Origin: Rhodospirillales bacterium
Lineage (GTDB): Bacteria; Pseudomonadota; Alphaproteobacteria; Rhodospirillales; Magnetospirillaceae
Assembly (NCBI GenBank): GCA_019455065.1
Contig: JACFNC010000005.1
Coordinates: 186,001-250,000 of the forward strand
Length of the DNA: 64,000 bases
Reading direction: 5' to 3'
This document shows, in pieces, positions 11,819 to 21,276 of the stretch. Every line of letters begins with the position of its first letter. The stretch's first letter is position 1. The notes below the pieces were generated by a model, which searched no databases, was not told where the DNA came from, and was given only the letters and a program-made list of their open reading frames with translations. The position numbers were made by a program, and so were the translations under genes.

Positions 11819-14563
11819 ATGATCGCCGCAACCCGCATACGCCTGCCCGACGCCTCCGTGCTGGTTGCCGGCAGTCGAACTGCGGCGCTGCTAAGCCCCG
11901 ATGGCGAGGTCGAGACGATGACGCCGGCGGCCGCGGCGCGTCTCGCGCGTGGGGCTGCGCCGATATTGTGCCATCGCGCCGCCACCGCGGCGCGGTTGGG
12001 CGTCGATCCTTTCCCCGCCTTCGACCTGCTCGAGTTGTACGCCTTCGTGCGCCCGGCGCGGTTCTGCCTGCCGACGCCCCGCGGCTTGGCCGCGGCGCTG
12101 GGGGTACCTCTCGCCGGTGGCGGTCCGGAGCCCGCGGCTGCGGCCCTTTACGAGGTTGCCTGGACGCTGCTCGGCGAACTGGGCGGCATGGCAGGCCGCG
12201 AGGGCGGGCGGGCGCTGGCCGACACGGCCTGGGCGATGGCGCGGGGCGGGTGGAACTGGGGGCCGTTCGTGCTCGCCGCCCTGGGCGCCGCGGAGACGGC
12301 GGGGCGGCCGGCCGGCTTGCGGGTATGGGAACGACTGCCGGAATGGTCCGAGCACGCTCCCGAAGCGCCGCCCGGCAGCGAGCCGGTCGAGCCGGCGGAG
12401 GCACGGTCCCGTCTGGCCGCCATGCTGGGGCCCGCCGCCGAACAGCGCCCGCAGCAGGCGGACTACGCCTCGGCGGTCTGCCCGGCCTTCCGGCCCCGCG
12501 AGCGGCAGGCGGAACCCAGCGCGGTGCTGGCCGAGGCCGGCACCGGCACCGGCAAGACCCTCGGCTACGTCGCCGCGGCCAGCCTGTGGGCCGAGAAGAA
12601 CCGCGGTCCGGTGTGGATCAGCACTTACACCCGCAACCTCCAGCGCCAGCTCGACGTCGAACTCGACCGGCTGTTCCCCGACGCCTCGCTGAAGGCACGC
12701 CGCGTCGTCGTCCGCAAGGGGCGCGAGAACTATCTCTGCCTGCTGAACCTGGAAGAGGCGGTGCAGCGCCTGGGCACGGCGCCGTCCGATGCGGTGCCCG
12801 TGGGGCTGATGGTGCGCTGGGCGGCGGCCACGCGCGACGGCGACATGGTCGGCGGCGACTTTCCCGGCTGGCTGGGCGAACTGCTTGGGCGGTCTCGGAC
12901 CCTGGCACTCGCCGACAGGCGCGGGGAGTGCATCCACGCGGCGTGCCCGCATTACCGGAAGTGCTTCATCGAACGCACGGTTCGGCGGGCACGCCGCGCC
13001 GACATCGTCATCGCCAATCACGCGCTGGTGATGGTCCAGGCGGCGCTCGGCGGACTCGACGACGGGGCCTTGCCGACGCGCTACGTGTTCGATGAGGGAC
13101 ATCATCTGTTCGAGGCGGCGGACGGCGCCTTTTCGGCCCATCTCTCCGGTCTCGAGGCGGCCGAGTTGCGGCGCTGGCTTCTAGGGCCGGAAGGAGAAGC
13201 GCGGTCGCGAGCGCGTGGGCTGAAACGTAGGACGGAAGAACTGTGCGGCGAAGACGATCTGGCGGAGGTATTGGACGAGGCGCTTCAAGCGGCCCACGTC
13301 CTGCCGTCGCCGGGTTGGCACCAGCGCGTCGCCGAAGCCGCCCCGCGGGGCGTGGCGGAAGCCTTTCTGGCGCTTGTCCGCCAGCAGGTCTATGCCCGCG
13401 CGTCGGGCCTCGACGCTCCTTACAGCCTGGAGACGACAACCCAGTCGCCCGTCCCCGGCCTGGTCGAGGCCGCCACCGAGCTGCGCCGAGCCCTCGAGCG
13501 ACTGGCGGTGCCGCTGCGGAAGCTGGCCGCGGGGCTGGCAAACAAGCTCGATGACGAGGCCGCCGACCTGGACGCGAGCACGCGCCAGCGGATTGAAGCG
13601 GTCTGCCGAACCATCGAGCGCCGCGCGCTGCTGCCCCTCGCCGGCTGGCGGGACATGCTCGGCCGCCTGGAGAGCAGCGAGCCTGCCGAGGATTTCGTCG
13701 ACTGGTTCGGCGTCGAGCGCATCGAGGGCAGGGACGTGGACGTTGGTCTGCACCGCCACTGGCGCGATCCGACAATTCCCTTCGCCCGCTCCGTCGCCGA
13801 GCAGGCGCACGGGCTTCTCATTACCTCGGCGACGCTGCGTGACGGGTCGGGCGATGTCGAGGCGGACTGGCGGGCCGCCGAGCGCCGCACGGGCACCGTG
13901 CATCTGGCGCGGCCGGCCATGCGCGCGGCCGTCCCCTCGCCGTTCGACTATGCTCTTCAGACGCGCGTGTTCATCGTGACCGACGTGCGCAAGGATGATC
14001 TCGACCAGGTTGCGGCGGCGTACCGCGAGCTGTTTCTTGCCAGCGGCGGCGGTGGACTCGGGCTGTTCACGGCCATCTCGCGCCTTCGCGGCGTCCATCG
14101 CCGCATTGCCGGTCCGCTCGAAGCGGCTGGAGTTCCTCTCCTCGCCCAGCATGTCGAGGCGATGGACACCGCGACGATCGTCGACATCTTCCGCGCCGAA
14201 GAGGACGCCTGCCTGCTGGGCACCGATGCCGTACGCGACGGCGTCGACGTGCCCGGCCGCTCACTGCGGCTGCTGGTGTTCGACCGCGTGCCATGGCCGC
14301 GGCCCGACATCCTGCACAAGGCGCGCCGCGCGGTGTTCGGGGGCAAGGACTACGACGACATGCTGACCCGCCTGCGGCTCAAGCAGGCGTTCGGCCGGCT
14401 GGTGCGCCGTGCGGATGACGCCGGCGTGTTCGTGCTTCTCGATCCAATGATGCCGTCACGGCTGTCGGGGGCCTTCCCGGAGGGCGTGACGCCGGTGCGC
14501 CTCGGCCTCGCCGAGGCGGTGGCGGAAACCCGGTCCTTCCTTCACTCCCACCACAAGGGCTGA
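11819..14563 (+). CDS. ATP-dependent DNA helicase, DinG/XPD-like, Fe-S
   Basis: A 914-residue superfamily 2 helicase. The first ~200 residues form a Pro/Ala-rich domain of unclear role. Then come Walker A AEAGTGTGKTLGY near residue 240, four candidate [4Fe-4S] cysteines (ENYLC near 306, and CIHAACPHYRKC near 371-382), the DEAH-box variant DEGHH near 426, and C-terminal motifs including LLGTDAVRDGVDVPG and QAFGRLVRR. Such enzymes unwind 5'-to-3' and act on R-loops or damaged DNA. The ATG at 11819 (MIAATRIRLP) is chosen because the frame upstream lacks family character. The last 22 bases overlap, tail to tail, the end of the GGDEF-EAL gene. Confidence 0.9.
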   Translation: MIAATRIRLPDASVLVAGSRTAALLSPDGEVETMTPAAAARLARGAAPILCHRAATAARLGVDPFPAFDLLELYAFVRPARFCLPTPRGLAAALGVPLAGGGPEPAAAALYEVAWTLLGELGGMAGREGGRALADTAWAMARGGWNWGPFVLAALGAAETAGRPAGLRVWERLPEWSEHAPEAPPGSEPVEPAEARSRLAAMLGPAAEQRPQQADYASAVCPAFRPRERQAEPSAVLAEAGTGTGKTLGYVAAASLWAEKNRGPVWISTYTRNLQRQLDVELDRLFPDASLKARRVVVRKGRENYLCLLNLEEAVQRLGTAPSDAVPVGLMVRWAAATRDGDMVGGDFPGWLGELLGRSRTLALADRRGECIHAACPHYRKCFIERTVRRARRADIVIANHALVMVQAALGGLDDGALPTRYVFDEGHHLFEAADGAFSAHLSGLEAAELRRWLLGPEGEARSRARGLKRRTEELCGEDDLAEVLDEALQAAHVLPSPGWHQRVAEAAPRGVAEAFLALVRQQVYARASGLDAPYSLETTTQSPVPGLVEAATELRRALERLAVPLRKLAAGLANKLDDEAADLDASTRQRIEAVCRTIERRALLPLAGWRDMLGRLESSEPAEDFVDWFGVERIEGRDVDVGLHRHWRDPTIPFARSVAEQAHGLLITSATLRDGSGDVEADWRAAERRTGTVHLARPAMRAAVPSPFDYALQTRVFIVTDVRKDDLDQVAAAYRELFLASGGGGLGLFTAISRLRGVHRRIAGPLEAAGVPLLAQHVEAMDTATIVDIFRAEEDACLLGTDAVRDGVDVPGRSLRLLVFDRVPWPRPDILHKARRAVFGGKDYDDMLTRLRLKQAFGRLVRRADDAGVFVLLDPMMPSRLSGAFPEGVTPVRLGLAEAVAETRSFLHSHHKG

Positions 14564-17088
14564 CCGTCCGACAGCTCCATTTCGCGCCAGGGTAGCCGGC
14601 TCCCCGACAGCGCGGCGAAATCCTCGGGCCCGAGCGGACGGCTGAACAGGAAGCCCTGGGCCTCGTCCACCCCATGCGCGACCAGGAACTCCAACTGGTC
14701 AAGCGTCTCCACGCCCTCCACGTTCACCTTGGTGCCGATGCCGTGGCCAAGGTTGATGATGGCGCGGACGATGGCGGCATTGTCGGGATGGACGAAGATG
14801 TCGCGCACGAACGATCTGTCCACCTTCAGCTTGTCCACCGGGAAACGCTTGAGATAGTTGAGCGACGAATAGCCGGTGCCGAAGTCGTCGATCGACACCT
14901 GGATGCCGAGATCGCGTAATTCGCCCAGGATGTCGATGCTCGCCTCGATGTTCTGCATGGCGATGCTCTCGGTTATCTCCAACTGCAGCAGCCGGGGGGG
15001 CAGGCCGGTCTGTTCGAGAACGTCGCGCACGGTTGGGATGATGTACTGGTGCTTGAACTGCGCGGGCGACAGGTTGACGGCCACCCGGCACGCCTGCAAC
15101 CCGGCGCGATGCCAGGCCGCGGCCTGCAAGCAGGCCTGGTGCAAGACCCATCGCCCGATCGGGTAGATGAGGTCGGTCCGTTCGGCGATGGGAATGAACT
15201 CCACCGGGGAGACCGTGCCGCGGCCCGGATGGAACCAGCGGATCAATGCCTCCGACCCGGTGATGGTGCCCGTTCTGAGGTCGATCAGGGGCTGGTAGTG
15301 CAGCCCGAGCTCGGAGCCACCGAGCGCCTGGCGCAAGTCACGCTCGATGGCTTTGCGGGCCTGCACCTCGGCGCCCATCTCGGACACGTAGAAATGATAG
15401 CCGTTGCGGCCCTCGGCCTTCGAGCGATAGAGGGCGAGGTCGGCGAACTTCAGAAGGCGGTCGGCATCGTCGGCATCGTGCGGGAAGATGGTGATGCCGA
15501 TGCTGGTACTGGTGATGATTTCGTTCTCGTCGAGTTGGAATGGCTCGGCGATGCTCTCGACGATGGCCTCGGCAACCGTGCTGGCGCCGTCGATCGTGCT
15601 GAGGTTGGTGAGCAGCACGGCGAACTCGTCGCCGCCCAGGCGGGCGACGGTGTCGGTCTTGCGGATGCACCCCCCCAGCCGTTCGGCCACCGCCTTCAGA
15701 AGCAGGTCGCCCACATAGTGGCCCAGGGTGTCGTTGACGTCCTTGAACTTGTCGAGGTCGAGGAACATCAGGGCGATCAGGGTGCCGTTGCGGCGCGCCT
15801 GGGCGATGGCCTCGCGCAGGCGCTCCTGGAACAGGACCCGGTTGGGCAGGTCGGTCAGGCTGTCGTGGTGGGCGAGGCGGCGGATGCGTTCGGCAGCCAG
15901 CTTGCGCTCCGTGATGTCGCGGCCGACCACCACCAGCCCCTTGCGGCTGCCGTCGGGGTTGAGCAGCGGCGCTTTCATGAAGTCGAATATCTTCTCGCCG
16001 CCGCGGGTGGGGATGGTCGTTTCGAATACGGTCGGCCGACCGCGAATCCAGGCCCTTCGATCGGACGCCACGGATTCGAGGAGAACGTCTCGGTTTGGGC
16101 TGTGTTCCGCCAGATTCTCAGCCTTCTTGCCGAGGATGTCGACGCCTTCCAGCCCGAAGGTCTCGATGTACAGCTGATTGGCGATGAGCCAGCGACCCTC
16201 GCCGTCCTTGAAGCAGACGATGTCGGGCATGGCATTGATCAGCGTCGTCAGCCATTCCTTCTGATTACGGAGTTCGGCCTCGACTCGCTTGCGTTCCGTG
16301 ATGTCATGGGCGATTCCGATGAACAGGCGCTGGCCGCCGAACTCCATGGCGCTGATGCTCAACTCGAGCGGCATCTCTTCGCCGTTTTTCCTCCTGCCCT
16401 GAACCTCCGTCCGCCGTTGCAGGAAGCCCGCCACCGCATCGCCGATCGAACCCGGATTGCCCGACAGGCGCGGCATCAGCAGTGACACGGGCTTGCCGAC
16501 GATTTCGTCCGGGGGATAACCGAAGATTTCCACCGCCGCCGGGTTATAGGATTCGATCGAGCCCCGCTCGTCGAAGGTGACGATCGCATCCGCCGTGTTG
16601 TCGAGCACCGCGCGGGTGTGCAATTCGCTCAGCCGGTAGTTTTCCGCCAGCGCTTCCATGGTGCGCGCCTGCTTGCGCAGCAACTCCTCGCGGGCCACCG
16701 CATGCGTGACGTCGTTGACCTGCAGCAGGCAGCGCCGTTCCCCCTGGTCGGTAACCGGCTTCACGTAGACCACGTGCTTCATTGGCTCGCGCGCGCCGGG
16801 CAGGGTGCCGTCCCGGAACAGGGGCAGCAGTATCTGATGGAGGGACGACGATAGCAGGGCCGCCATGCCGTTGGTCAGCGCGTCTTGCAGCGCGCGGACC
16901 AGCCGACTGCCTTCGATCTCCGGGAATATGGCGGTGATTTTCCGGCCGACCGCCTTCTCGCCGGCGATCCCGGAGGCATCGGCCATCCAGCGGCTCCACA
17001 GCAGGACGGTCAGGTCGGCATCGATCAGCGCGATCCCGACTTCGCTGGCGGCCAGGACCGAATCGAGCAGGTTCGTGGGCGAGGTCAT
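14542..17088 (-). CDS. PAS-PAS-PAS-GGDEF-EAL cyclic-di-GMP signalling protein
   Basis: This 848-residue soluble protein carries three PAS/PAC sensor domains (roughly 10-120, 155-275 and 280-400). A diguanylate cyclase domain has an intact GGDEF (RLGGDEFAVLL, near 485), and an EAL phosphodiesterase domain starts near 600 (GSEALIRW, NLSPAQF, LEITES, DDFGTGYSSL, KVDRSFV). Both catalytic signatures look complete, so it may make and break c-di-GMP. It is the last gene of an operon with a CheY-like regulator and a CheC homologue; only 10 bp separate it from the CheC stop. It overlaps the helicase gene by 22 bp at the 3' end. Confidence 0.93.
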   Translation of the reverse strand: MTSPTNLLDSVLAASEVGIALIDADLTVLLWSRWMADASGIAGEKAVGRKITAIFPEIEGSRLVRALQDALTNGMAALLSSSLHQILLPLFRDGTLPGAREPMKHVVYVKPVTDQGERRCLLQVNDVTHAVAREELLRKQARTMEALAENYRLSELHTRAVLDNTADAIVTFDERGSIESYNPAAVEIFGYPPDEIVGKPVSLLMPRLSGNPGSIGDAVAGFLQRRTEVQGRRKNGEEMPLELSISAMEFGGQRLFIGIAHDITERKRVEAELRNQKEWLTTLINAMPDIVCFKDGEGRWLIANQLYIETFGLEGVDILGKKAENLAEHSPNRDVLLESVASDRRAWIRGRPTVFETTIPTRGGEKIFDFMKAPLLNPDGSRKGLVVVGRDITERKLAAERIRRLAHHDSLTDLPNRVLFQERLREAIAQARRNGTLIALMFLDLDKFKDVNDTLGHYVGDLLLKAVAERLGGCIRKTDTVARLGGDEFAVLLTNLSTIDGASTVAEAIVESIAEPFQLDENEIITSTSIGITIFPHDADDADRLLKFADLALYRSKAEGRNGYHFYVSEMGAEVQARKAIERDLRQALGGSELGLHYQPLIDLRTGTITGSEALIRWFHPGRGTVSPVEFIPIAERTDLIYPIGRWVLHQACLQAAAWHRAGLQACRVAVNLSPAQFKHQYIIPTVRDVLEQTGLPPRLLQLEITESIAMQNIEASIDILGELRDLGIQVSIDDFGTGYSSLNYLKRFPVDKLKVDRSFVRDIFVHPDNAAIVRAIINLGHGIGTKVNVEGVETLDQLEFLVAHGVDEAQGFLFSRPLGPEDFAALSGSRLPWREMELSDGQPLWWE

Positions 17089-17098
17089 GTCGGGCGGG

Positions 17099-17713
17099 TC
17101 ATGCGCACATGGCCGCGACGTGCTCGTCGACGATGTTGCGGAAGCTGTGTGCCGAATCGAGGTCCATGACGATCACCACATAGCCGAAGATCTTCTTCTG
17201 GCGCAGGGCGAAATCGACCTGCAGGAAAAAGACCAAGGTGCCGTCTCGGGACTGCGTGGCCTCGCCGAAGAAGGAGGCCACCTCGCCGGTCAGGTAGATG
17301 GGGAGCGAACTCTCCAGGCTCTTGCCGAGCTGGTTCGCGATGCTTCCCAGATAGGCGTTGAGAATGATGTTGCCCACCTCCATCAACGCTTCCTGCTCAA
17401 GCTCCGTCAGATTTCCCAGCGGCACGGCGTCGCGGGTGATGGAGCGCACGAGGTCGAGACTGCGCCGCTCGGGGAAAATCAGGAGGACCTTGCCGCTGAA
17501 ATGACCTTGGAAACGTTGCTTGACCGCGATCTTTTTTGCGTCCCCCGAGCTGAGTCGTTCGATTGCCTCGTCGTGCGTGAGCACATCGACGGCCGGGACC
17601 GACAAACTGACCTCCTCGCCCACCATCGCGTTGAGCGACGCGGCCGAATACCCGACGGCGATGTTGAGAATTTCGCAGATCGCGTCGCGTTGGGCCGCGC
17701 TCAGCTCAATCAT
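17099..17713 (-). CDS. CheC/CheX-family chemotaxis phosphatase
   Basis: This 204-residue protein has the two pseudo-symmetrical CheC motifs: ICEILNIAVGYSAASLN near the N-terminus and MEVGNIILNAYLGSIAN (E-x2-N pattern) in the middle. CheC-type enzymes dephosphorylate CheY-P. The start is set at MIELSAAQ, whose ATG lies 8 bp inside the upstream response-regulator gene; an in-frame GTG seven codons earlier is less likely. The RR-CheC overlap suggests that this phosphatase acts on that regulator. CheC homologues are not part of the usual alphaproteobacterial chemotaxis set, so a non-motility role (for example with the downstream c-di-GMP protein) is possible. Confidence 0.85.
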   Translation of the reverse strand: MIELSAAQRDAICEILNIAVGYSAASLNAMVGEEVSLSVPAVDVLTHDEAIERLSSGDAKKIAVKQRFQGHFSGKVLLIFPERRSLDLVRSITRDAVPLGNLTELEQEALMEVGNIILNAYLGSIANQLGKSLESSLPIYLTGEVASFFGEATQSRDGTLVFFLQVDFALRQKKIFGYVVIVMDLDSAHSFRNIVDEHVAAMCA

Positions 17714-18083
17714 GGTCGGCCCCCCGGGAACCACCCAGGAAGGCCATGATGCGCTCTCGCGAAGGGGGTTTGCTCATGAAACCCAGCCCGCGGTTTTCGG
17801 CCCGCCGACGCACCGTGTCCTGGACGTTTGCGGTGAGTAGCGAGACATTCATCTCCGGATGGCTTTCCAGCAACAGACAGGCGGCCGCCATGCCCCCCAT
17901 TCCGGGCATGTTGAGGTCCACCAAAGCAAAGTCGATGGCGTCGGCCTCGGCTCGCCGCAAGGCTTCTTCGCCAGTCGCCGCCTCGACGACGCGCCACGCC
18001 GGAAGCTCCTTGAGGATCATCGTGCGCACCATCAGGCGCGAGAACTGGCTGTCATCGACCAAGAGCACGGTCTTGTGACTCAT
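17706..18083 (-). CDS. Single-domain CheY-like response regulator
   Basis: At 125 residues this is a stand-alone receiver domain. The acidic pocket is VLLVDDSQ, the phospho-acceptor Asp is in ALVDLNMPGMGG, a Thr is in LLTANVQ, and the conserved Lys is in GFMSKPPSRE. There is no output domain. The start at MSHKTVLL fits the normal receiver boundary; an in-frame ATG 28 codons upstream would add an unrelated tail. It overlaps the downstream CheC gene by 8 bp and heads the operon that ends with the PAS-GGDEF-EAL gene. Its kinase is not in the window, unless it is the NIT kinase (speculative). Confidence 0.9.
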   Translation of the reverse strand: MSHKTVLLVDDSQFSRLMVRTMILKELPAWRVVEAATGEEALRRAEADAIDFALVDLNMPGMGGMAAACLLLESHPEMNVSLLTANVQDTVRRRAENRGLGFMSKPPSRERIMAFLGGSRGADHD

Positions 18084-18297
18084 TGACGCGCCCGTTCCTT
18101 CCCGATTCACGCAAAAATAGTCCAGCAGCTCCCAAAGATATTGCATGCGGCTCAAACAGAGAAGCAATTACCGTTTCCCCATACCAACAGGTAGTTCCCG
18201 ACGAACAAGCGGGCGGAGCCCCCCTTGCATTCGCACGGCCTTCGTGCTCGACTTCCGTCATAGGGCCCGAAGGGGCAGGCGACCAGCGAGGCGAACG

Positions 18298-18702
18298 ATG
18301 ATCAGCCATCATGCGGCCTTGATCTACACCATGGTTCTCGTGTCCGCGGCCGACCGCGAGATGACCGATGCCGAGATGCGCACGATCGGGGAAATGGTCC
18401 GCTTCCTGCCGGTTTTTCGTGACTACGACAGCCAGCTTCTGCCGTCGACGGCGGCGACCTGCGTCGAATTCCTGGACATGGAGGAGGGGCTCGACAGCGC
18501 CCTGCAGACGATCAAGGCCGGGCTGCCGGCCGAGTTGCGTGAAACCGCGTACGCATTGGCCTGCGACGTCGCGGCGGCGGATGGCCGCACATCACAGGAG
18601 GTGCTGCGCCTGCTCGAATTGATTCGCCACACGTTGGATCTCGACCGGCTGGTGGCGGCGGCCATCGAGCGCGGGGCGCGCGCCCGTCACGCGGTCTTGT
18701 AA
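18298..18702 (+). CDS. TerB-like (tellurite resistance TerB fold) protein
   Basis: This 134-residue all-helical protein begins MISHHAALIYTMVLVSAADREMTDAEMRTI, with the duplicated TerB pattern A-AxxD-xxxxxE at both ends (SAADREMTDAE and VAAADGRTSQEV). TerB-like domains are thought to be membrane-associated metal-sensing scaffolds; the function here is unknown. Its TAA stop overlaps the ATG of the following dehydrogenase (TAATG), so the two are coupled. The upstream 214 bp lie between this gene and the divergent response regulator and hold no recognised site. Confidence 0.78.
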   Translation: MISHHAALIYTMVLVSAADREMTDAEMRTIGEMVRFLPVFRDYDSQLLPSTAATCVEFLDMEEGLDSALQTIKAGLPAELRETAYALACDVAAADGRTSQEVLRLLELIRHTLDLDRLVAAAIERGARARHAVL

Positions 18703-19580
18703 TGGCACGCCTCGCCGGCCTCGGCATCGGATTCATCGGCCTCGGCCTGATGGGCCGGCCGATGAGCGTGCATCTGATGCGCGCCGGCGCGGCCATGACC
18801 ATCTTCAATCGCAGCCGTGGTGTCGTCGACGAACTGGTGAGGTTCGGGATGAGGGCAGCGTCGTCGCCGCGCGAGGTGGCAGAGCGCTCCGAGTTCGTGC
18901 TGCTCATGGTATCGGACACGCCGGCGGTCGAGGCGGTCCTGAGGGGCGACGACGGGGTCATCGCCGGACTGCGCAAGGGGGCGGTGGTGGTCGACATGGG
19001 CACCACCGCCGTTGCCGCCACCCGCGCACTTGCGTGGCAAGTGCGCGCCGCCGGAGGTGAGTATGTCGACGCACCGGTGTCGGGCGGCCAGCTCGGCGCC
19101 GAGGCGGCGACGCTGACCATCATGGCGGGCGGCAGCGAGGAAAGCTTTTCCAGACTGGTCCCCGTGTTCGAAACCTTGGGCCGGACGGTCACCCATGTCG
19201 GCGGCGTCGGCGCCGGGCAGGTCGCCAAGGCGGCCAATCAGGTCATCGTCGGCGTCACCATTGCCGCGGTGGCCGAGGCCTTGGCGTTGGGCCAGCGGGC
19301 CGGCGTCGACTCCGACCGGCTGCGCTCGGCGTTGATGGGTGGCTTCGCCGCGTCGCGGGTGCTCGAGGTCCACGGCGCCCGCATGGCGCAGGGCAACTTC
19401 CAGCCCGGCGGCAAGGTGGTGACGCATCGCAAGGATCTGGAACAGGCCCTGGGCCTCGCGGCCGATCTCGGGCTCGATCTGCCGACCACAGCGCTGGTGC
19501 GCGACCTGTTCGACCGCGCCGCCGCGCGGGGCGACGGGGAACTCGATCATTCCGCTCTCTACCGCCTCTATCAGGCGTGA
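18702..19580 (+). CDS. NAD(P)-dependent beta-hydroxyacid dehydrogenase (HIBADH family)
   Basis: This 292-residue oxidoreductase is of the 3-hydroxyisobutyrate dehydrogenase/tartronate semialdehyde reductase family. The Rossmann motif is GFIGLGLMGRPM (residues 9-20), the substrate-binding block is DAPVSGGQLGAEAATLTIM, and the catalytic Lys is in GQVAKAANQ. The exact substrate (3-hydroxyisobutyrate, glycerate, succinic semialdehyde or other) cannot be told. It is translationally coupled to the TerB-like gene, and its end overlaps the convergent ChaC-like gene by 10 bp. Confidence 0.88.
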   Translation: MARLAGLGIGFIGLGLMGRPMSVHLMRAGAAMTIFNRSRGVVDELVRFGMRAASSPREVAERSEFVLLMVSDTPAVEAVLRGDDGVIAGLRKGAVVVDMGTTAVAATRALAWQVRAAGGEYVDAPVSGGQLGAEAATLTIMAGGSEESFSRLVPVFETLGRTVTHVGGVGAGQVAKAANQVIVGVTIAAVAEALALGQRAGVDSDRLRSALMGGFAASRVLEVHGARMAQGNFQPGGKVVTHRKDLEQALGLAADLGLDLPTTALVRDLFDRAAARGDGELDHSALYRLYQA

Positions 19581-20119
19581 CCGCCGCCGCCCTCGCCCTG
19601 GTCGACGAGAGCGAGCAGGCGGTGCAAGGGTCCCTCGCGGATGCCCAATTCCTCCAAGTGGCGGATCGTGTTCGCCAAGTAGTCGCGGCAGGGCCCGCGG
19701 CTGCCGTGACCCTGGCGGATCAGCCTGGCCGATTCTTCGGGCGTCAACCGGCCGCAATACTGCGGATGATCGTGGCGCACCACGAACCCGTAGGCCTTCA
19801 CCCGCCGCCCGTCATCGAGATGGACGGGGAGATAGCGCGGATCGTAGGCGTTGGTCAGCATCTCGCGTTCGTGCAGGTAGGCGATCACGGCCGCCGAAGC
19901 CGCGGCGTCCACGCGGAAGGCGCGGCCCCGGCAGGAACCTCCCCTGTCGAGCCCGAGGACGAGGCCGGGCGCGGCGTGGCAGCCGCGATAATGCGTCGAC
20001 AGGATGCACATGGCCCGGTGATACCCGCGCAGCAGCGCCGACCGCGCCTCCAGGTGGGTGAAGCCGGGCGACCACATCAACGACCCGTAGGCGAAGACCC
20101 AAAGGTCGGGGGTGTTCAT
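19571..20119 (-). CDS. ChaC-like gamma-glutamylcyclotransferase
   Basis: This 182-residue protein opens MNTPDLWVFAYGSLMWSPGF. The YGSLMW glycine loop is the family signature, and a candidate catalytic Glu is in YLHEREM. ChaC-type enzymes release 5-oxoproline from glutathione in the cytosol. The start is the ATG just before the signature; in-frame codons upstream give no family sequence. It converges with the dehydrogenase gene (10-bp overlap) and is divergent from the DUF2125 gene, with a gap of less than 100 bp. Confidence 0.88.
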   Translation of the reverse strand: MNTPDLWVFAYGSLMWSPGFTHLEARSALLRGYHRAMCILSTHYRGCHAAPGLVLGLDRGGSCRGRAFRVDAAASAAVIAYLHEREMLTNAYDPRYLPVHLDDGRRVKAYGFVVRHDHPQYCGRLTPEESARLIRQGHGSRGPCRDYLANTIRHLEELGIREGPLHRLLALVDQGEGGGGHA

Positions 20120-20214
20120 CGGGCTGCCTTCATCGAATGGGATTGCCTTCCGCGTGGCGGCGAGTGTAATGGCGCTGGGCGGCCCGTCCAAGGCGCAAGT
20201 CGAAGAGATTGATC

Positions 20215-21276
20215 ATGAGCCCCCGTTCCCTTGCCGTCCGGCTGGCCGGCGCCACGCTGGCCGCGTTCCTCATCGCCATCGCCGGTTATGGCGCCTATTG
20301 GCAATGGCTCGCGGGCGCGGCCAAGGACGCTGTCGCCGTCTGGCAGGCGGCACGGCGCGCCGAGGGCTGGACCGTTTCCCACGAGGGACTTGACGTCGGC
20401 GGCTTTCCCTCCGAGGTGCGCCTCGTCATCGCGGCCCCCGAACTCCGCACCCCTGATGGCTTTGGCTGGAGAACGAAGACGCTGGTGGCGAAGGTTTCGC
20501 CCCTGACGCCCAGGCAGGCCGTTCTGGTGCCGGCGGAGCGGCAGGAGGTCGAATTCCCGCTCGGCAATTCGCCGATGTCCGCTCGCCTGGACGCCCGGGC
20601 GGCCGAAATCCGCGTGAGGTTGCCGGCCGAGGGCGGCGTGCGCGTCGCCGCGACGTTGGGGCCGGCGGTGGTGACCTGGTCCGAGGAAGGGGCGGTGTCG
20701 GTCGCCTCGCTCGCCGTCGACGTCGTGGCGGCGCGACCGGAACCGGCGGCCGAATCCTCGGAGTCCACCATATCCCTGAGCGCCCGCGAGGTGGCGCTGC
20801 CCGACGTAAATTCCCCTCTCGGCCGGCGCATCGGGGCCTTCACCATGAGAGCCCGGCTGCAGGGACGGCTGGACCTCCACCGCCCCATCGCCGCGGAGGC
20901 CGCTCGCTGGCGAGACGACGGCGGCGTCGCCGAGATCGAGAACCTGGCCATCGTCTGGGGGCCCCTCGATATGGCCATGGAGGGAACGCTGGCGCTCGAT
21001 GGGCGCCTGCAGCCGATGGCGGCGATGACCGGCACGCTGCGCGGCTACGCGGAAACCGTCGATCTTTTCGTGCGCGGGGGACAGGTGCGGCCGGCCGATG
21101 GGCGGGCGGTGAAATTGATGCTGGCGCTGATGGCGCGCAGCCCCGCCGGCGGCGGCCCGCCGCAGATCAAGGTGCCGCTGACGGCGCAGGACGGCCTGTT
21201 CTACGTCGGCCCCGTCGCCGTCGCGAAGGTTCCGCTCATCGTCTGGCCGCCGGGCTACTCGACCTCTGCGAAGTGA
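20215..21276 (+). CDS. DUF2125 family envelope protein
   Basis: A 353-residue protein with one N-terminal membrane anchor or uncleaved signal (residues about 8-28, LAGATLAAFLIAIAGYGAYW) and a large beta-rich extracytoplasmic part. It matches the DUF2125 pattern of alphaproteobacteria (early WQ/Y block, GGFPSEVRL, C-terminal LFYVGPVAVAKVP). Function is unknown. The ATG at 20215 follows GAAGAG at suitable spacing; a TTG two codons earlier is possible. Its last 22 bases overlap the end of the convergent cytochrome gene. Confidence 0.85.
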   Translation: MSPRSLAVRLAGATLAAFLIAIAGYGAYWQWLAGAAKDAVAVWQAARRAEGWTVSHEGLDVGGFPSEVRLVIAAPELRTPDGFGWRTKTLVAKVSPLTPRQAVLVPAERQEVEFPLGNSPMSARLDARAAEIRVRLPAEGGVRVAATLGPAVVTWSEEGAVSVASLAVDVVAARPEPAAESSESTISLSAREVALPDVNSPLGRRIGAFTMRARLQGRLDLHRPIAAEAARWRDDGGVAEIENLAIVWGPLDMAMEGTLALDGRLQPMAAMTGTLRGYAETVDLFVRGGQVRPADGRAVKLMLALMARSPAGGGPPQIKVPLTAQDGLFYVGPVAVAKVPLIVWPPGYSTSAK

